From Bradyrhizobium sp. Rc3b (GTDB lineage: Bacteria > Pseudomonadota > Alphaproteobacteria > Rhizobiales > Xanthobacteraceae), in assembly GCF_900114915.1 (NCBI RefSeq), contig NZ_FOUS01000014.1, positions 62,001 to 126,000 on the forward strand: a stretch of DNA of 64,000 bases, written 5' to 3'. The position numbers were made by a program, and so were the translations under genes. Positions 34,904-44,449 of this stretch are shown piece after piece (the stretch's first letter is position 1; every line of letters begins with the position of its first letter). Under the pieces are notes generated by a model. It made no database searches. It was not told the origin of the DNA and worked only from the letters and a program-made list of their open reading frames with translations.

Positions 34904-36403
34904 GTGAATGGGGTGCTAGAACGGCACGGACTGGGCGATTGCCGCCGCCTGCGGGCGGCGCCGGCCGCGCTTTGCCTTGCGCTGGGCGGGCTTCTCGCCG
35001 GCTGCGGCGACATGGGCCGGTTCCAGGCTGCCGCGACCCCACCGACCGTTGCGATGCCCAAGCCGAAGCCGGCCGTCGCGCAGACCCCCGCCACCGAGAA
35101 GGAGCACGAGCGCATCCTGGCGAGCTATGGCGGCACTTACGACGATCCCAGGCTCGAATCGCTCGTCAGCAAGACCGTCGACCGGCTGGTCGCAGCGTCC
35201 GACCGTCCCGACCAGGGCTACAAGGTCACCATCCTCAATTCCGGCGCGGTGAACGCCTTCGCGCTGCCGAACGGCCAGCTCTATGTCACCCGCGGACTTC
35301 TCGCGCTCGCCAGCGACACCTCGGAATTGTCCTCCGTGCTCAGCCACGAGATGGCGCACGTGCTGTCCAAGCATGCCGCGATGCGCGAGGACCAGGCGCG
35401 CCAGGCCGCGATCGTCACCCGCGTCGTCACCGACATGAGCAACGACCCCGATCTCACCGCGCTCGCGCTGGCCAAGACCAAGCTCACCATGGCGAGTTTT
35501 TCGCGCAAGCAGGAGTTCGAGGCCGACGGCATCGGCGTCGGCATTTCCGCCAAGGCGCATTTCGATCCCTACGGTGCTGCGCGCTTCCTCTCCGCGATGG
35601 AGCGCAATGCCGAGCTGAAGGCCGGCAAGAGCTCGCTCGATCCGCGCGCGCAGGATTTCACCTCCTCGCATCCGGCAACCCCGGAGCGCGTGCAGAACGC
35701 GCAGACCATCGCGCGGCAATACACGGCGCCTGAAGGCGCCGAGCGCGACCGCGAGAGCTATCTCGCTGCGATCGACAACCTCGTCTACGGCGAAGACCCC
35801 AGCGAAGGTTTCGTCCGCGGCCGCCGCTTCCTGCATCCGAAGCTGGGCTTCACCTTCCAGGCGCCGGACAATTTCACGCTCGACAACACCGCGCAGGCGG
35901 TGATCGGCGTGCGCGAGGGCGGCGCACAGGCGATGCGTTTCGACGTGGTGCGCGTGCCGGCCGAGCAGTCGCTCGGCGACTACCTCAATTCCGGCTGGAT
36001 GGAGGGCGTCGAGAAGGCGTCCACCGAAGACATCACCATCAACGGTTTCCCGGCTGCGTCGGCCACCGCCAAAGGCGACCAGTGGCAGTTCAAGGTCTAC
36101 GCGCTGCGCTTCGGCAGCGACGTCTATCGCTTCATCTTCGCGGCACGGCAGAAGTCGACCGAGAGTGAGCGCAACGCGCGCGAGACCGTCAATTCATTCC
36201 GCCGCCTGACGCTCGACGAGATCCAGGCCGCGCGCCCGCTCCGCATCAAAGTCATCACCGTGCAGCCCGGCGACACCGTGGAATCGCTCTCCCACCGCAT
36301 GGCCGGCGTCGACCATCCCGCCGAACGCTTCCGCGTGCTGAACGGCCTCGATCGCACCGCGCAGGTGAAGGTGCGTGATCGCGTGAAGATCGTGGCGGAT
36401 TAG
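34904..36403 (+). CDS. M48-family metalloprotease lipoprotein with LysM-like C-terminus
   Basis: A 499-residue protein from GTG 34904. A lipobox LLAGC (cysteine 34) ends the leader, so it is probably anchored in the outer or inner membrane. The zinc motif HEMAHVLSKH lies at 148-157, with the third ligand in EFEADGIGV. The C-terminal VITVQPGDTVESLSHRMAGV segment looks like a LysM-type cell-wall module. Homologues (BepA/YfgC-like) degrade misassembled outer-membrane proteins. The window shows no partner chaperone gene. Confidence 0.88.
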   Translation: MNGVLERHGLGDCRRLRAAPAALCLALGGLLAGCGDMGRFQAAATPPTVAMPKPKPAVAQTPATEKEHERILASYGGTYDDPRLESLVSKTVDRLVAASDRPDQGYKVTILNSGAVNAFALPNGQLYVTRGLLALASDTSELSSVLSHEMAHVLSKHAAMREDQARQAAIVTRVVTDMSNDPDLTALALAKTKLTMASFSRKQEFEADGIGVGISAKAHFDPYGAARFLSAMERNAELKAGKSSLDPRAQDFTSSHPATPERVQNAQTIARQYTAPEGAERDRESYLAAIDNLVYGEDPSEGFVRGRRFLHPKLGFTFQAPDNFTLDNTAQAVIGVREGGAQAMRFDVVRVPAEQSLGDYLNSGWMEGVEKASTEDITINGFPAASATAKGDQWQFKVYALRFGSDVYRFIFAARQKSTESERNARETVNSFRRLTLDEIQAARPLRIKVITVQPGDTVESLSHRMAGVDHPAERFRVLNGLDRTAQVKVRDRVKIVAD

Positions 36404-36418
36404 CGAAACGGGTGGTGC

Positions 36419-36512
36419 CGTAGGGTGGGCAAAGCGCAAGCGTGCCCACGCATCTTTTGCGATCGAGAGAGATGGTGGGCACGGCGCAAGGGCGCCTTTG
36501 CCCACCCTACCG
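36419..36512. repeat. Paired palindromic repeat, family A
   Basis: CGTAGGGTGGGCAAAGCGCA with GTGCCCACGC, mirrored by GTGGGCACGGCGCA and TTTGCCCACCCTACCG, between convergent genes. Confidence 0.83.
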
Positions 36513-36539
36513 CACCTGTGATGTGGCTACAGCTCGAGC

Positions 36540-37868
36540 TTAACGCCCCGTATCCATATCGCCCTTCTCGCGCTGGCCGCTGAGCCAGAGCGCCAGCAGG
36601 GTCCAGAACGCGCCGGACAACAGATACGCGCCCGAGGCGATGACGCCGAGATTGGTCGCGAGCAGCAAGGCGACCAGCGGCGCGAAGCCGGCACCGAACA
36701 GCCAGGCCATGTCCGAGGTCAGCGCGGACGCCGTGTATCGGTACGCCTGCTTGAAGTTCGAGGCGATCGCGCCCGAGGACTGGCCGAACGACAGGCCGAG
36801 CAGGATGAAGCCGATCACCATATAGATGGTCTCGCCGAACGCGCCGGCATCGAGCAGCTGCGGGGCAAAGCCGCTATAGATCGCGATCGCGATCGCCGAT
36901 CCCATCAGCAGCGACTTGCGGCCGACGCGGTCGGCGATGATGCCGGACATCACGATCGCGCCAACGCCGAACACGGCGGCGACGATCTCGATGATCAGGA
37001 AGCGTACCGGGCTTTCGCGGGTGAACAGGAACACCCAGGACAGCGGAAACACCGTAACCATGTGAAACAGCGCGAAGCTCGCCAGCGGTGCGAACGCTCC
37101 CAGCATGATGTTCTGGCCTTCGCTCGCGACGGTGTCGGAGATGCGCGCGGGCTGCAACTCGCGGGTCTCGAACAGCGAGGCATATTCCTCCGTCGTCACC
37201 ATGCGCAGGCGCGCGAACAGCGCCACGACGTTGATGGCAAAGGCGACGAAGAACGGATAGCGCCAGCCCCAGTCGAAGAAATCGTCGGCCGAGAGGTTGC
37301 CGGCGAAATAGGCGAACAGCGCGCTCGCCACGATCAGCCCGAGCGGAGCGCCGAGCTGCGGCACCATCGCGTACCAGCCGCGCTTGGAGGGCGGCGCGTT
37401 CAGCGCCAGCAGCGAAGCCATGCCGTCCCAGGCACCGCCCCAGGCCAGACCCTGCGCGATGCGCGCCAGCGCCAGCAGCCAGATCGCGGCAACGCCGATG
37501 TCGTGATAGCCGGGCAGGAACGCCAGCGCGACCGTGGCGGTGCCGAGCAGGAACAGCGCCGAGATCAGCTTGGCGGTCTTGCCGTAGGCACGGTCCACCG
37601 TCATGAAAATGACGGTGCCGATCGGCCGCGCCATGAAGGCCAGCGCGAAGATCATGAAGGAATAGAGCGTGCCGGTCAGCTCGCTCGCGAACGGGAACAC
37701 CAGGCGCGGGAACACGATCACCGAGGCGATCGCGAAGACGAAGAAGTCGAAGAATTCCGAGGTGCGGCCGATGATGACGCCGATGGCGATCTCGCCGGGA
37801 CTGGCCTGGTCGTGGCCGTGCTCGCCCGTGTGGAGGTCTGCCATTGCGGGGGTCTGTGCCGTCGCCAT
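36540..37868 (-). CDS. MFS transporter, metabolite:H+ symporter (MHS) type
   Basis: About 442 residues with roughly twelve hydrophobic segments. The first loop GVIIGRTSEFFDFFVFAIAS and the RPIGTVIFMTVDRAYGKTAK loop match the MHS branch (proline/shikimate/dicarboxylate-like carriers). The substrate is not deducible. The ATG at 37868 is preceded by TTAAGGG. The N-terminus holds HTGEHGHDQ, a His-rich stretch. It is divergent from the cyo operon, with the palindrome at 37962 between. Confidence 0.88.
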   Translation of the reverse strand: MATAQTPAMADLHTGEHGHDQASPGEIAIGVIIGRTSEFFDFFVFAIASVIVFPRLVFPFASELTGTLYSFMIFALAFMARPIGTVIFMTVDRAYGKTAKLISALFLLGTATVALAFLPGYHDIGVAAIWLLALARIAQGLAWGGAWDGMASLLALNAPPSKRGWYAMVPQLGAPLGLIVASALFAYFAGNLSADDFFDWGWRYPFFVAFAINVVALFARLRMVTTEEYASLFETRELQPARISDTVASEGQNIMLGAFAPLASFALFHMVTVFPLSWVFLFTRESPVRFLIIEIVAAVFGVGAIVMSGIIADRVGRKSLLMGSAIAIAIYSGFAPQLLDAGAFGETIYMVIGFILLGLSFGQSSGAIASNFKQAYRYTASALTSDMAWLFGAGFAPLVALLLATNLGVIASGAYLLSGAFWTLLALWLSGQREKGDMDTGR

Positions 37869-37961
37869 TCGTGCGCCCTTAACGTCCTGAAAACCAAAGC
37901 CGACCGCCCGGCGGGCGCCGGGCAATCTGGCCCTCTCTGACCCAACATTCCGCACTGCAAC

Positions 37962-37980
37962 ATTGGACAAATTGTCCAAT
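37962..37980. promoter_or_regulatory. Perfect palindrome upstream of cyoA
   Basis: ATTGGACAAATTGTCCAAT: nine-base arms around one central base, between the divergent MFS gene and cyoA, 69 bases upstream of the cyoA start. It looks like a dimer-binding operator. It is not a FixK/FNR box (TTGAT-N4-ATCAA). The regulator is unassigned. Confidence 0.6.
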
Positions 37981-38048
37981 GTCCGGATTGTTGCGCCGCA
38001 GCTACCCGTTGGCCCCGCAAAAGAAACTCATTCTCAAAGGCTCGGCCC

Positions 38049-39209
38049 GTGTCTCGTCTCAAGATCCTGGCGCTACTACCTCTGGCTGCTGCGCTCAGCG
38101 GCTGCGACTACGTCGTGCTGGCGCCAGCCGGCGATATCGCTGCCCAGCAGCGCGACCTCGTCATCATCTCCACCGTCCTGATGCTCCTGATCGTCGTCCC
38201 CGTGATGGCGCTGACGGTGCTGTTCGCCTGGCGCTATCGCCAGTCCAACACGGCCGCTCGCTATGAGCCGGAATGGGACCACTCGACCAAGCTCGAGCTG
38301 GTGATCTGGTCGGCGCCGCTGCTGATCATCGTCTGCCTGGGCGCACTGACCTGGATGGGCACGCATCTGCTCGACCCCTATCGCACTCTCGGCCGCATCC
38401 ATGCCGACCGCGCCGTGGACCAGTCCAAGGCCCCGCTCGAGGTCGACGTCGTCGCGCTCGACTGGAAGTGGCTCTTTATCTATCCGGATTACGGCATCGC
38501 CACCGTCAACGAGCTCGCAGCACCGGTCGACCGTCCGATCAACTTCCGCATCACCGCATCCTCGGTGATGAACTCGTTCTACATCCCCGCGCTTGCCGGC
38601 CAGATCTACGCGATGCCGGGCATGGAGACGAAGCTCCACGCCGTCGTCAACCACGCCGGCACCTACAAGGGCTTCTCGGCGAACTACAGCGGCGCCGGCT
38701 TCTCAGGCATGCACTTCAACTTTAGAGGACTCGACGACAAGGGCTTTGACGCCTGGATCGCCAGCGCCAAATCCGCCGGCGGCTCGCTCGGCCGCGCCGA
38801 ATATCTTCAGCTCGAAAAGCCCAGCCAGAACGAGCCGGAACGCCGCTACGGCACGATCGACTCCGATCTCTACCGCCTGATCCTCAACATGTGCGTCGAG
38901 ACCGGCAAGATGTGCCAAAGCGAGATGATGGCGATCGACGCCAAGGGCGGCAACGGTCATCAGGGCCTGAACAACACCCTGCCGCTCACTTACGACAAGT
39001 ACGCCCGCCGCGGCACCCCGCTCGGGCCGGAGCCGACTTTCGTCGCCGGCACCTGCACGCCCGATGCGCCGCAGGGCAAGACCACGGCGTCGATCACGGC
39101 TCCTGTCGACACCGCGCCGCTGCTCGGCGCCGGCCTGAAGCGGCCGAGCTTCGCGCCGCTCAAGTCCTCGTCCTTCTTCCTCGGACTGCGTCCGAAGTCA
39201 GACTCCTAA
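38049..39209 (+). CDS. cyoA: Cytochrome o ubiquinol oxidase subunit II
   Basis: A 386-residue subunit from GTG 38049, with lipobox ALSGC at residues 15-19, two transmembrane helices (VIISTVLMLLIVVPVMALTV; LVIWSAPLLIIVCLGALTWM), and a periplasmic cupredoxin-like domain with SVMNSFYIPALAGQIYAMPG and YSGAGFSGMHFNF. The CuA cysteine ligands of cytochrome c oxidases are absent, which marks a quinol oxidase. It starts the operon cyoABCD-SURF1-histidine kinase-response regulator. A long C-terminal tail after the core is typical of the alphaproteobacterial form. Confidence 0.93.
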   Translation: MSRLKILALLPLAAALSGCDYVVLAPAGDIAAQQRDLVIISTVLMLLIVVPVMALTVLFAWRYRQSNTAARYEPEWDHSTKLELVIWSAPLLIIVCLGALTWMGTHLLDPYRTLGRIHADRAVDQSKAPLEVDVVALDWKWLFIYPDYGIATVNELAAPVDRPINFRITASSVMNSFYIPALAGQIYAMPGMETKLHAVVNHAGTYKGFSANYSGAGFSGMHFNFRGLDDKGFDAWIASAKSAGGSLGRAEYLQLEKPSQNEPERRYGTIDSDLYRLILNMCVETGKMCQSEMMAIDAKGGNGHQGLNNTLPLTYDKYARRGTPLGPEPTFVAGTCTPDAPQGKTTASITAPVDTAPLLGAGLKRPSFAPLKSSSFFLGLRPKSDS

Positions 39210-39221
39210 AGAGATCCCCGC

Positions 39222-41219
39222 ATGTCTCCTGATCTTCTCAAGCTCATCTTCGGCCGGCTCGGCTTCGAATCGTTGCCGCTGCACGAGCCGATCGTCGTCG
39301 GCACCTTCGCGGTGGTCGCGCTCGGCGGCGCCGCACTGCTCGGCGGCCTCACCTATTTCCGCCTCTGGGGTTATCTCTGGCGCGAATGGTTCACCACCGT
39401 GGACCACAAGCGCATCGGCATCATGTACATGATCCTCGGCATCGTGATGCTGCTGCGCGGCTTTGCCGATGCGCTGATGATGCGCGGCCAGCAGATGCTG
39501 GCCTTTGGCGGCTCCGAAGGCTATCTCAACGCCCATCACTACGACCAGGTCTTCACCGCCCACGGCGTGATCATGATCTTCTTCGTGGCGATGCCGCTGG
39601 TGACCGGCCTGATGAACTATGTCGTGCCGCTCCAGATCGGCGCGCGCGACGTGTCGTTCCCGTTCCTGAACAATTTCAGCTTCTGGATGACGGTCGGCGG
39701 CGCAGTGCTGGTGATGGCTTCGCTGTTCATCGGCGAATTCGCCCGCACCGGCTGGCTGGCTTATCCGCCGCTGTCGAACATCGGCTACAGCCCCGATGTC
39801 GGCGTCGACTATTACATCTGGGCGCTGCAGGTCGCGGGCGTCGGCACGACATTGTCAGGCATCAACCTGATCTGCACCATCGTCAAGCTGCGGTGTCCCG
39901 GCATGACCATGATGAAGATGCCGGTCTTCACCTGGACGTCGCTCTGCACCAACGTCCTGATCGTCGCCTCCTTCCCGGTTCTGACAGTGGTGCTCGCGCT
40001 GCTCTCGCTCGACCGCTACGTCGGCACCAACTTCTTCACGAACGATTTCGGCGGCAGCCCGATGATGTACGTGAACCTGATCTGGATCTGGGGTCATCCC
40101 GAAGTCTACATCCTGGTTCTCCCGGCGTTCGGCATCTTCTCGGAAGTGACCTCGACCTTCTCCGGCAAGCGGCTGTTCGGCTACACCTCGATGGTCTACG
40201 CCACGGTCGTCATCACCATCCTGTCGTACCTGGTCTGGCTGCATCACTTCTTCACGATGGGCTCGGGCGCCAGCGTCAACTCGTTCTTCGGCATCACCAC
40301 GATGATCATCTCGATCCCGACGGGCGCGAAGATGTTCAACTGGCTGTTCACGATGTATCGCGGCCGCATCCGCTACGAGCTGCCGATGATGTGGACGATC
40401 GCCTTCATGCTGACCTTCGTGATCGGCGGCATGACCGGCGTGCTGCTGGCGGTGCCGCCGGCCGACTTCGTGCTGCACAACAGCCTGTTCCTGATCGCGC
40501 ACTTCCACAACGTGATCATCGGCGGCGTGGTGTTCGGCGCCTTCGCCGGCATCTCCTACTGGTTCCCGAAAGCGTTCGGCTTCAAGCTCGATCCATTCTG
40601 GGGCAAGATGTCGTTCTGGTTCTGGGTCACCGGCTTCTACCTCGCCTTCATGCCGCTCTACGTGCTCGGCCTGATGGGCGTGACCCGCCGCCTGCGCGTG
40701 TTCGACGATCCGTCCTTGCAGATCTGGTTCGTCATCGCCGCGATCGGGGCCTTCCTCGTCCTGCTCGGTATCCTCAGCATGCTGATGCAGTTCGCGGTCA
40801 GCTTCCTCAGGCGCGAGCAGCTCAAGGACGTCACCGGCGATCCCTGGGACGCGCGCACGCTGGAATGGGCGACCTCCTCGCCCCCGCCGGACTACAACTT
40901 CGCCTTCACCCCCGTCGTTCACGACAATGACGCGTGGTGGGACATGAAGAAGCACGGCTACCAGCGTCCGCTCACCGGGTTCAGGCCGATCCACATGCCC
41001 AGCAGCACCGGCACCGGCATCATCCTCGCCGGCCTCGCCACCGCGATGGGATTCGGCCTGATCTGGTACATCTGGTGGCTCGCCGCAGTGTGCTTCGCCG
41101 CGCTGCTCGTCGTCGGCATCGGCCACACCTTCAACTATCACCGCGACTTCGACATTCCGGCTGAAGACGTCATCCGGACCGAGGACGCGCGCACCAAACT
41201 GCTCGCCGGAGCCAAGTAA
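39222..41219 (+). CDS. cyoB: Cytochrome o ubiquinol oxidase subunit I
   Basis: A 665-residue heme-copper oxidase core with about fifteen membrane spans. The heme ligand region HHYDQVFTAHGVIMIFFVA, the CuB and cross-link segment WIWGHPEVYILVLPAFGIFS, HHFFTMGSG and the proximal ligand region IAHFHNVIIGGVVFGAFAGI are intact. The WGHPEVY motif includes the tyrosine-linked histidine and a D/K-channel glutamate. It reduces O2 to water with electrons from ubiquinol while pumping protons. It starts 12 bases after cyoA and ends one base before cyoC. A 712-codon reverse frame opposite is a GC-driven shadow. Confidence 0.97.
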   Translation: MSPDLLKLIFGRLGFESLPLHEPIVVGTFAVVALGGAALLGGLTYFRLWGYLWREWFTTVDHKRIGIMYMILGIVMLLRGFADALMMRGQQMLAFGGSEGYLNAHHYDQVFTAHGVIMIFFVAMPLVTGLMNYVVPLQIGARDVSFPFLNNFSFWMTVGGAVLVMASLFIGEFARTGWLAYPPLSNIGYSPDVGVDYYIWALQVAGVGTTLSGINLICTIVKLRCPGMTMMKMPVFTWTSLCTNVLIVASFPVLTVVLALLSLDRYVGTNFFTNDFGGSPMMYVNLIWIWGHPEVYILVLPAFGIFSEVTSTFSGKRLFGYTSMVYATVVITILSYLVWLHHFFTMGSGASVNSFFGITTMIISIPTGAKMFNWLFTMYRGRIRYELPMMWTIAFMLTFVIGGMTGVLLAVPPADFVLHNSLFLIAHFHNVIIGGVVFGAFAGISYWFPKAFGFKLDPFWGKMSFWFWVTGFYLAFMPLYVLGLMGVTRRLRVFDDPSLQIWFVIAAIGAFLVLLGILSMLMQFAVSFLRREQLKDVTGDPWDARTLEWATSSPPPDYNFAFTPVVHDNDAWWDMKKHGYQRPLTGFRPIHMPSSTGTGIILAGLATAMGFGLIWYIWWLAAVCFAALLVVGIGHTFNYHRDFDIPAEDVIRTEDARTKLLAGAK

Positions 41220-41849
41220 ATGACTGTCGCTGTCAATCCCGCCCAGACCGGCGAGCCGGTCTTCTATCTCGCCGACGAACACCCGCATCCGGAAGGCTGG
41301 AGCACCTCGCTCGGCTTCTGGATCTACCTGATGAGCGACTGTCTCATCTTCGCGATCCTGTTCGCCACCTTTGGCGTGCTCGGTGGCAACTACGCCGCAG
41401 GCCCCGCACCGAAGGACCTGTTCGACCTGAACCTGGTCGCGGTGAACACTTCGATGCTGCTGCTGTCGTCGATCACGTATGGCTTTGCCATGCTGACGAT
41501 GCAGCAGAACAAGGTCGCACAGACGCAAATCTGGCTGGCGATCACCGGCCTGTTCGGTCTCGCCTTCATCGGCATCGAGCTCACCGAGTTCGCTCACATG
41601 ATCCATGAAGGCGCCACGCCCCAGCGCAGCGCCTTCCTGTCGGCGTTCTTCACCCTGGTCGGCACCCACGGCCTGCACGTTTCCTGCGGCCTGATCTGGC
41701 TGGTGACGCTGATGGTGCAGGTCCAGAAGTTCGGCCTGATCGAAGCCAACCGCCGCCGCCTGATGTGCCTGTCGATGTTCTGGCACTTCCTCGACGTGGT
41801 CTGGATCGGCGTCTTCACCTTCGTCTATCTCCTGGGAGTTCTGCGATGA
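41220..41849 (+). CDS. cyoC: Cytochrome o ubiquinol oxidase subunit III
   Basis: A 209-residue subunit with five membrane helices (LGFWIYLMSDCLIFAILFAT, ITYGFAMLTMQQN..., FLSAFFTLVGTHGLHVSCGL, WHFLDVVWIGVFTFVYLLGV). The TLVGTHGLHV and WHFLDVVWI motifs are the family signature. Its ATG directly follows the cyoB stop and its own stop overlaps the cyoD ATG, so translation is coupled. Confidence 0.95.
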   Translation: MTVAVNPAQTGEPVFYLADEHPHPEGWSTSLGFWIYLMSDCLIFAILFATFGVLGGNYAAGPAPKDLFDLNLVAVNTSMLLLSSITYGFAMLTMQQNKVAQTQIWLAITGLFGLAFIGIELTEFAHMIHEGATPQRSAFLSAFFTLVGTHGLHVSCGLIWLVTLMVQVQKFGLIEANRRRLMCLSMFWHFLDVVWIGVFTFVYLLGVLR

Positions 41850-42226
41850 GCACCGATACCCACGCAGCCGGCGCGCACGACCATCACCACGCCGACGGCC
41901 ACGCCCACAGCACGTTCTCGGGCTACATGCTCGGCTTCGTGCTCTCGGTCGTGCTGACCGCGATCCCGTTCTGGCTGGTGATGAGCGGCGCACTGCCGAG
42001 CAAGCAGATCACCGCGCTCGTGATCATGGCCTTCGCGGTCGTGCAGATCGTCGTGCACATGATCTACTTCCTGCACATGAACACGACGTCCGAGAACGGC
42101 TGGAGCATGATGGCGCTGATCTTCACCATCGTCATGGTGGTGATCGCGCTGTCGGGTTCGCTGTGGGTGATGAGCCACCTCAACAGCAACATGATGCCGA
42201 TCCACCAGATGAGCGGAATGAAGTGA
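41846..42226 (+). CDS. cyoD: Cytochrome o ubiquinol oxidase subunit IV
   Basis: A 126-residue subunit with three membrane helices. The N-terminus is very histidine-rich (HDHHHADGHAH), followed by the first helix MLGFVLSVVLTAIPFWLVMS. The ATG at 41846 overlaps the cyoC stop by four bases. Histidine-rich heads of this kind could bind copper or zinc, but that is speculation. No cyoE (heme O synthase) gene follows, so it must be elsewhere. Confidence 0.92.
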   Translation: MSTDTHAAGAHDHHHADGHAHSTFSGYMLGFVLSVVLTAIPFWLVMSGALPSKQITALVIMAFAVVQIVVHMIYFLHMNTTSENGWSMMALIFTIVMVVIALSGSLWVMSHLNSNMMPIHQMSGMK

Positions 42227-43074
42227 GCGAAGTCAGGACCGTGACCAGCAAGACGAGCGGGGCGCGCAGCGAGGCTGCGCGGTCCCCGTCCCTGTGGCTC
42301 ACGGTCCTCTCGCTGACGGCCTTTGTTGTTCTGATCGCACTCGGCATCTGGCAGATCGAGCGCCGCGCCTGGAAGCTGGCGCTGATCGACCGCGTCGAGC
42401 AGCGTGTCCATGCCCCGGCCCAGCCGATCCCCTCGCCCGATTCATGGCCTGCGGTTTCCAGGGCAAATGACGAATACAGGCATGTCAGCGTCACCGGCCG
42501 CTTCCTGCATGACCGCGAGACGCTGGTCCAGGCGGTCACCGAGGAAGGCCCGGGCTATTGGGTGCTGACACCGCTCCAGCGCGATGACGACACACAGGTC
42601 CTGGTCAACCGCGGCTTCGTGCCGTCCGAGCGGCGCGACGCATCGACGCGCCGGGACGGCAATCCGGACGGCCAGGTCGAGATCACCGGCCTGCTCCGCA
42701 TGACAGAGCCGAAAGGCGGATTCCTCCGGAACAACGTGCCCCAGCACAACCGCTGGTATTCGCGGGATGTCGCCGCGATTGCGACCGCCCGCGGTCTGCA
42801 CGATGTCGCGCCGTTCTTCGTCGATGCCGATGCCGGATCACAATCCGGCAGCGGTCCAATCGGCGGATTGACCGTGGTCAGCTTTCCCAATAACCACCTG
42901 ATCTACGCGCTGACGTGGTTCGCCCTGGCTTTCATGCTGGCGGGTAAACTCTTCGTCACATTCGGCGGCGGGCTGTTCCGCCGCAAACGCTTCGTCCACG
43001 AAAAGGCAGGCGGCTCCGATGCCGTCGCCCGCAGGACGGGATCAGATGCTGGAACGATCGTCGAGCCGACCTGA
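42223..43074 (+). CDS. SURF1-family oxidase assembly protein
   Basis: About 283 residues from GTG 42223, which overlaps the cyoD stop by four bases. Two terminal membrane helices (LTVLSLTAFVVLIALGIWQI and NHLIYALTWFALAFMLAGKL) flank a periplasmic domain with the SURF1 pattern: LGIWQIERRAWKLALIDRVE, VLVNRGFVPSERRD, and RWYSRDVAAIATARGL. SURF1 helps insert heme into heme-copper oxidases, so it fits the operon. Confidence 0.92.
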   Translation: MSEVRTVTSKTSGARSEAARSPSLWLTVLSLTAFVVLIALGIWQIERRAWKLALIDRVEQRVHAPAQPIPSPDSWPAVSRANDEYRHVSVTGRFLHDRETLVQAVTEEGPGYWVLTPLQRDDDTQVLVNRGFVPSERRDASTRRDGNPDGQVEITGLLRMTEPKGGFLRNNVPQHNRWYSRDVAAIATARGLHDVAPFFVDADAGSQSGSGPIGGLTVVSFPNNHLIYALTWFALAFMLAGKLFVTFGGGLFRRKRFVHEKAGGSDAVARRTGSDAGTIVEPT

Positions 43075-44449
43075 CGACGGGAAGACGCTTTCCCACACAC
43101 TTGCGCATGGCGGGCTGGCCGTCACGCTGCAATCGCAGGCGGACGCGCGCAGCGAGCTGATCGGCACGACTCCGACCGACGACGAGACCAACCGCAAGAA
43201 CATGGCGCTGCTGATCCAGCTGCGCTGGACCGCGGTGGTCGGCCAGATCGTGACGATCGGCGGCGTGCATCTTGGGCTCGGCATTCCCCTGCCGCTGGAG
43301 CGGATGGGCGCGGTGATCGGCGCGCTGGTGCTGCTCAACGTCTCCAGCCTGGTCTGGGTGCGCCATCGCGCCGCGATCACCAACAACGAGCTGCTGGTCG
43401 CCTTGATGCTGGACGTCGCCGCGCTAACCGCGCAGCTCTACCTCTCTGGCGGCGCCACCAATCCCTTCACCTCGCTGTTCCTGCTCCAGGTGACGCTCGG
43501 CGCGGTGCTGCTCGATGCCCGCTCGACCTGGTCGCTGGTCGCGCTGACCTGCGCGAGTTTTGTCTGGCTGACGCTGGCATACCGCCCGCTGGACCTGCCG
43601 CCGAACCCGCTGAGCGAGACCTATACGCTCACGGTCGCCGGCATGCTGCTGGGCTTCGTTCTCAACGCCGTGCTGCTGGTCGTGTTCGTCACCCGCATCA
43701 ACAGGAATTTGCGCGAGCGCGACGCGAATCTGGCCGCGCTGCGCCAGCATGCCGCCGAGCAGGATCACATCGTCCGCATGGGCCTGCTCGCCTCCGGCGC
43801 GGCCCATGAGCTCGGCACACCGCTCGCCTCGCTCTCGGTGATCCTCAGCGATTGGCGCCGCATGCCGGATCTTGCCGCCGATCAGGAGCTCGCCGAGGAC
43901 CTCGCGGAGATGGAAACCTCGCTGCAGCGCTGCAAGTCGATCGTGACGGGCATCCTGGTCTCGGCCGGCGAAGCGCGCGGCGAAGGCTCATCGCCGACGA
44001 CGGTGACGGCCTTCGTGACCGCCCTGGTCGACGAATGGCGCGACGCGCGCTCGGCGCGGACGCTCTACTTCGTCAATACGTTCGGAGCGGACGTCGCCAT
44101 CGTCTCCGACATCGCGCTGAAGCAGGTCATCTTCAACGTGCTCGACAACGCCCATGAAGTCTCGCGGGAATGGGTCGAGCTCGTCGCCGAGCGCGAGGGC
44201 GACAATCTCGTGCTGTCGATCAGCGATCGCGGCCCGGGCTTTGCGCCGGAGATGCTGGCGCAGCTCGGAAAACCCTATCACTCGAGCAAGGGCCGCGCCG
44301 GCGGCGGGCTCGGGCTGTTCCTGGTGGTGAACGTGGTGCGCAAGCTCGGAGGCACCGTGACCGCCGAGAACCACAGGAAGCGCGGCGCCACCGTCCGCCT
44401 CACGCTACCGCTCGCAACGCTGGCGATCGGAGGGAATTTTGACGCCTGA
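43019..44449 (+). CDS. RegB/PrrB-like sensor histidine kinase
   Basis: About 476 residues; the start at 43019 or at the ATG 43046 would overlap SURF1 by 56 or 29 bases. Six hydrophobic segments span residues 65-225. SGGATNPFTS (143-152) matches the GGxxNPF ubiquinone-sensing motif of RegB. The dimerisation domain AAHELGTPLASLSVILSDWR holds His263, and SLQRCKSIV holds Cys305, corresponding to the redox cysteine of RegB. The C-terminal ATPase domain has N and G boxes (NVLDNAHEV, DRGPGFAP, GGLGLFLV). It probably senses quinone redox state and signals to the adjacent regulator. Confidence 0.92.
   Translation: MPSPAGRDQMLERSSSRPDDGKTLSHTLAHGGLAVTLQSQADARSELIGTTPTDDETNRKNMALLIQLRWTAVVGQIVTIGGVHLGLGIPLPLERMGAVIGALVLLNVSSLVWVRHRAAITNNELLVALMLDVAALTAQLYLSGGATNPFTSLFLLQVTLGAVLLDARSTWSLVALTCASFVWLTLAYRPLDLPPNPLSETYTLTVAGMLLGFVLNAVLLVVFVTRINRNLRERDANLAALRQHAAEQDHIVRMGLLASGAAHELGTPLASLSVILSDWRRMPDLAADQELAEDLAEMETSLQRCKSIVTGILVSAGEARGEGSSPTTVTAFVTALVDEWRDARSARTLYFVNTFGADVAIVSDIALKQVIFNVLDNAHEVSREWVELVAEREGDNLVLSISDRGPGFAPEMLAQLGKPYHSSKGRAGGGLGLFLVVNVVRKLGGTVTAENHRKRGATVRLTLPLATLAIGGNFDA

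Noticed and set aside
39855..41993. A 712-codon open frame on the reverse strand over cyoB, cyoC and cyoD
   Set aside because: It is exactly antisense to strongly conserved oxidase genes, has a charged low-complexity translation rich in Glu/Asp/His/Arg, and is a usual result of high GC third positions.
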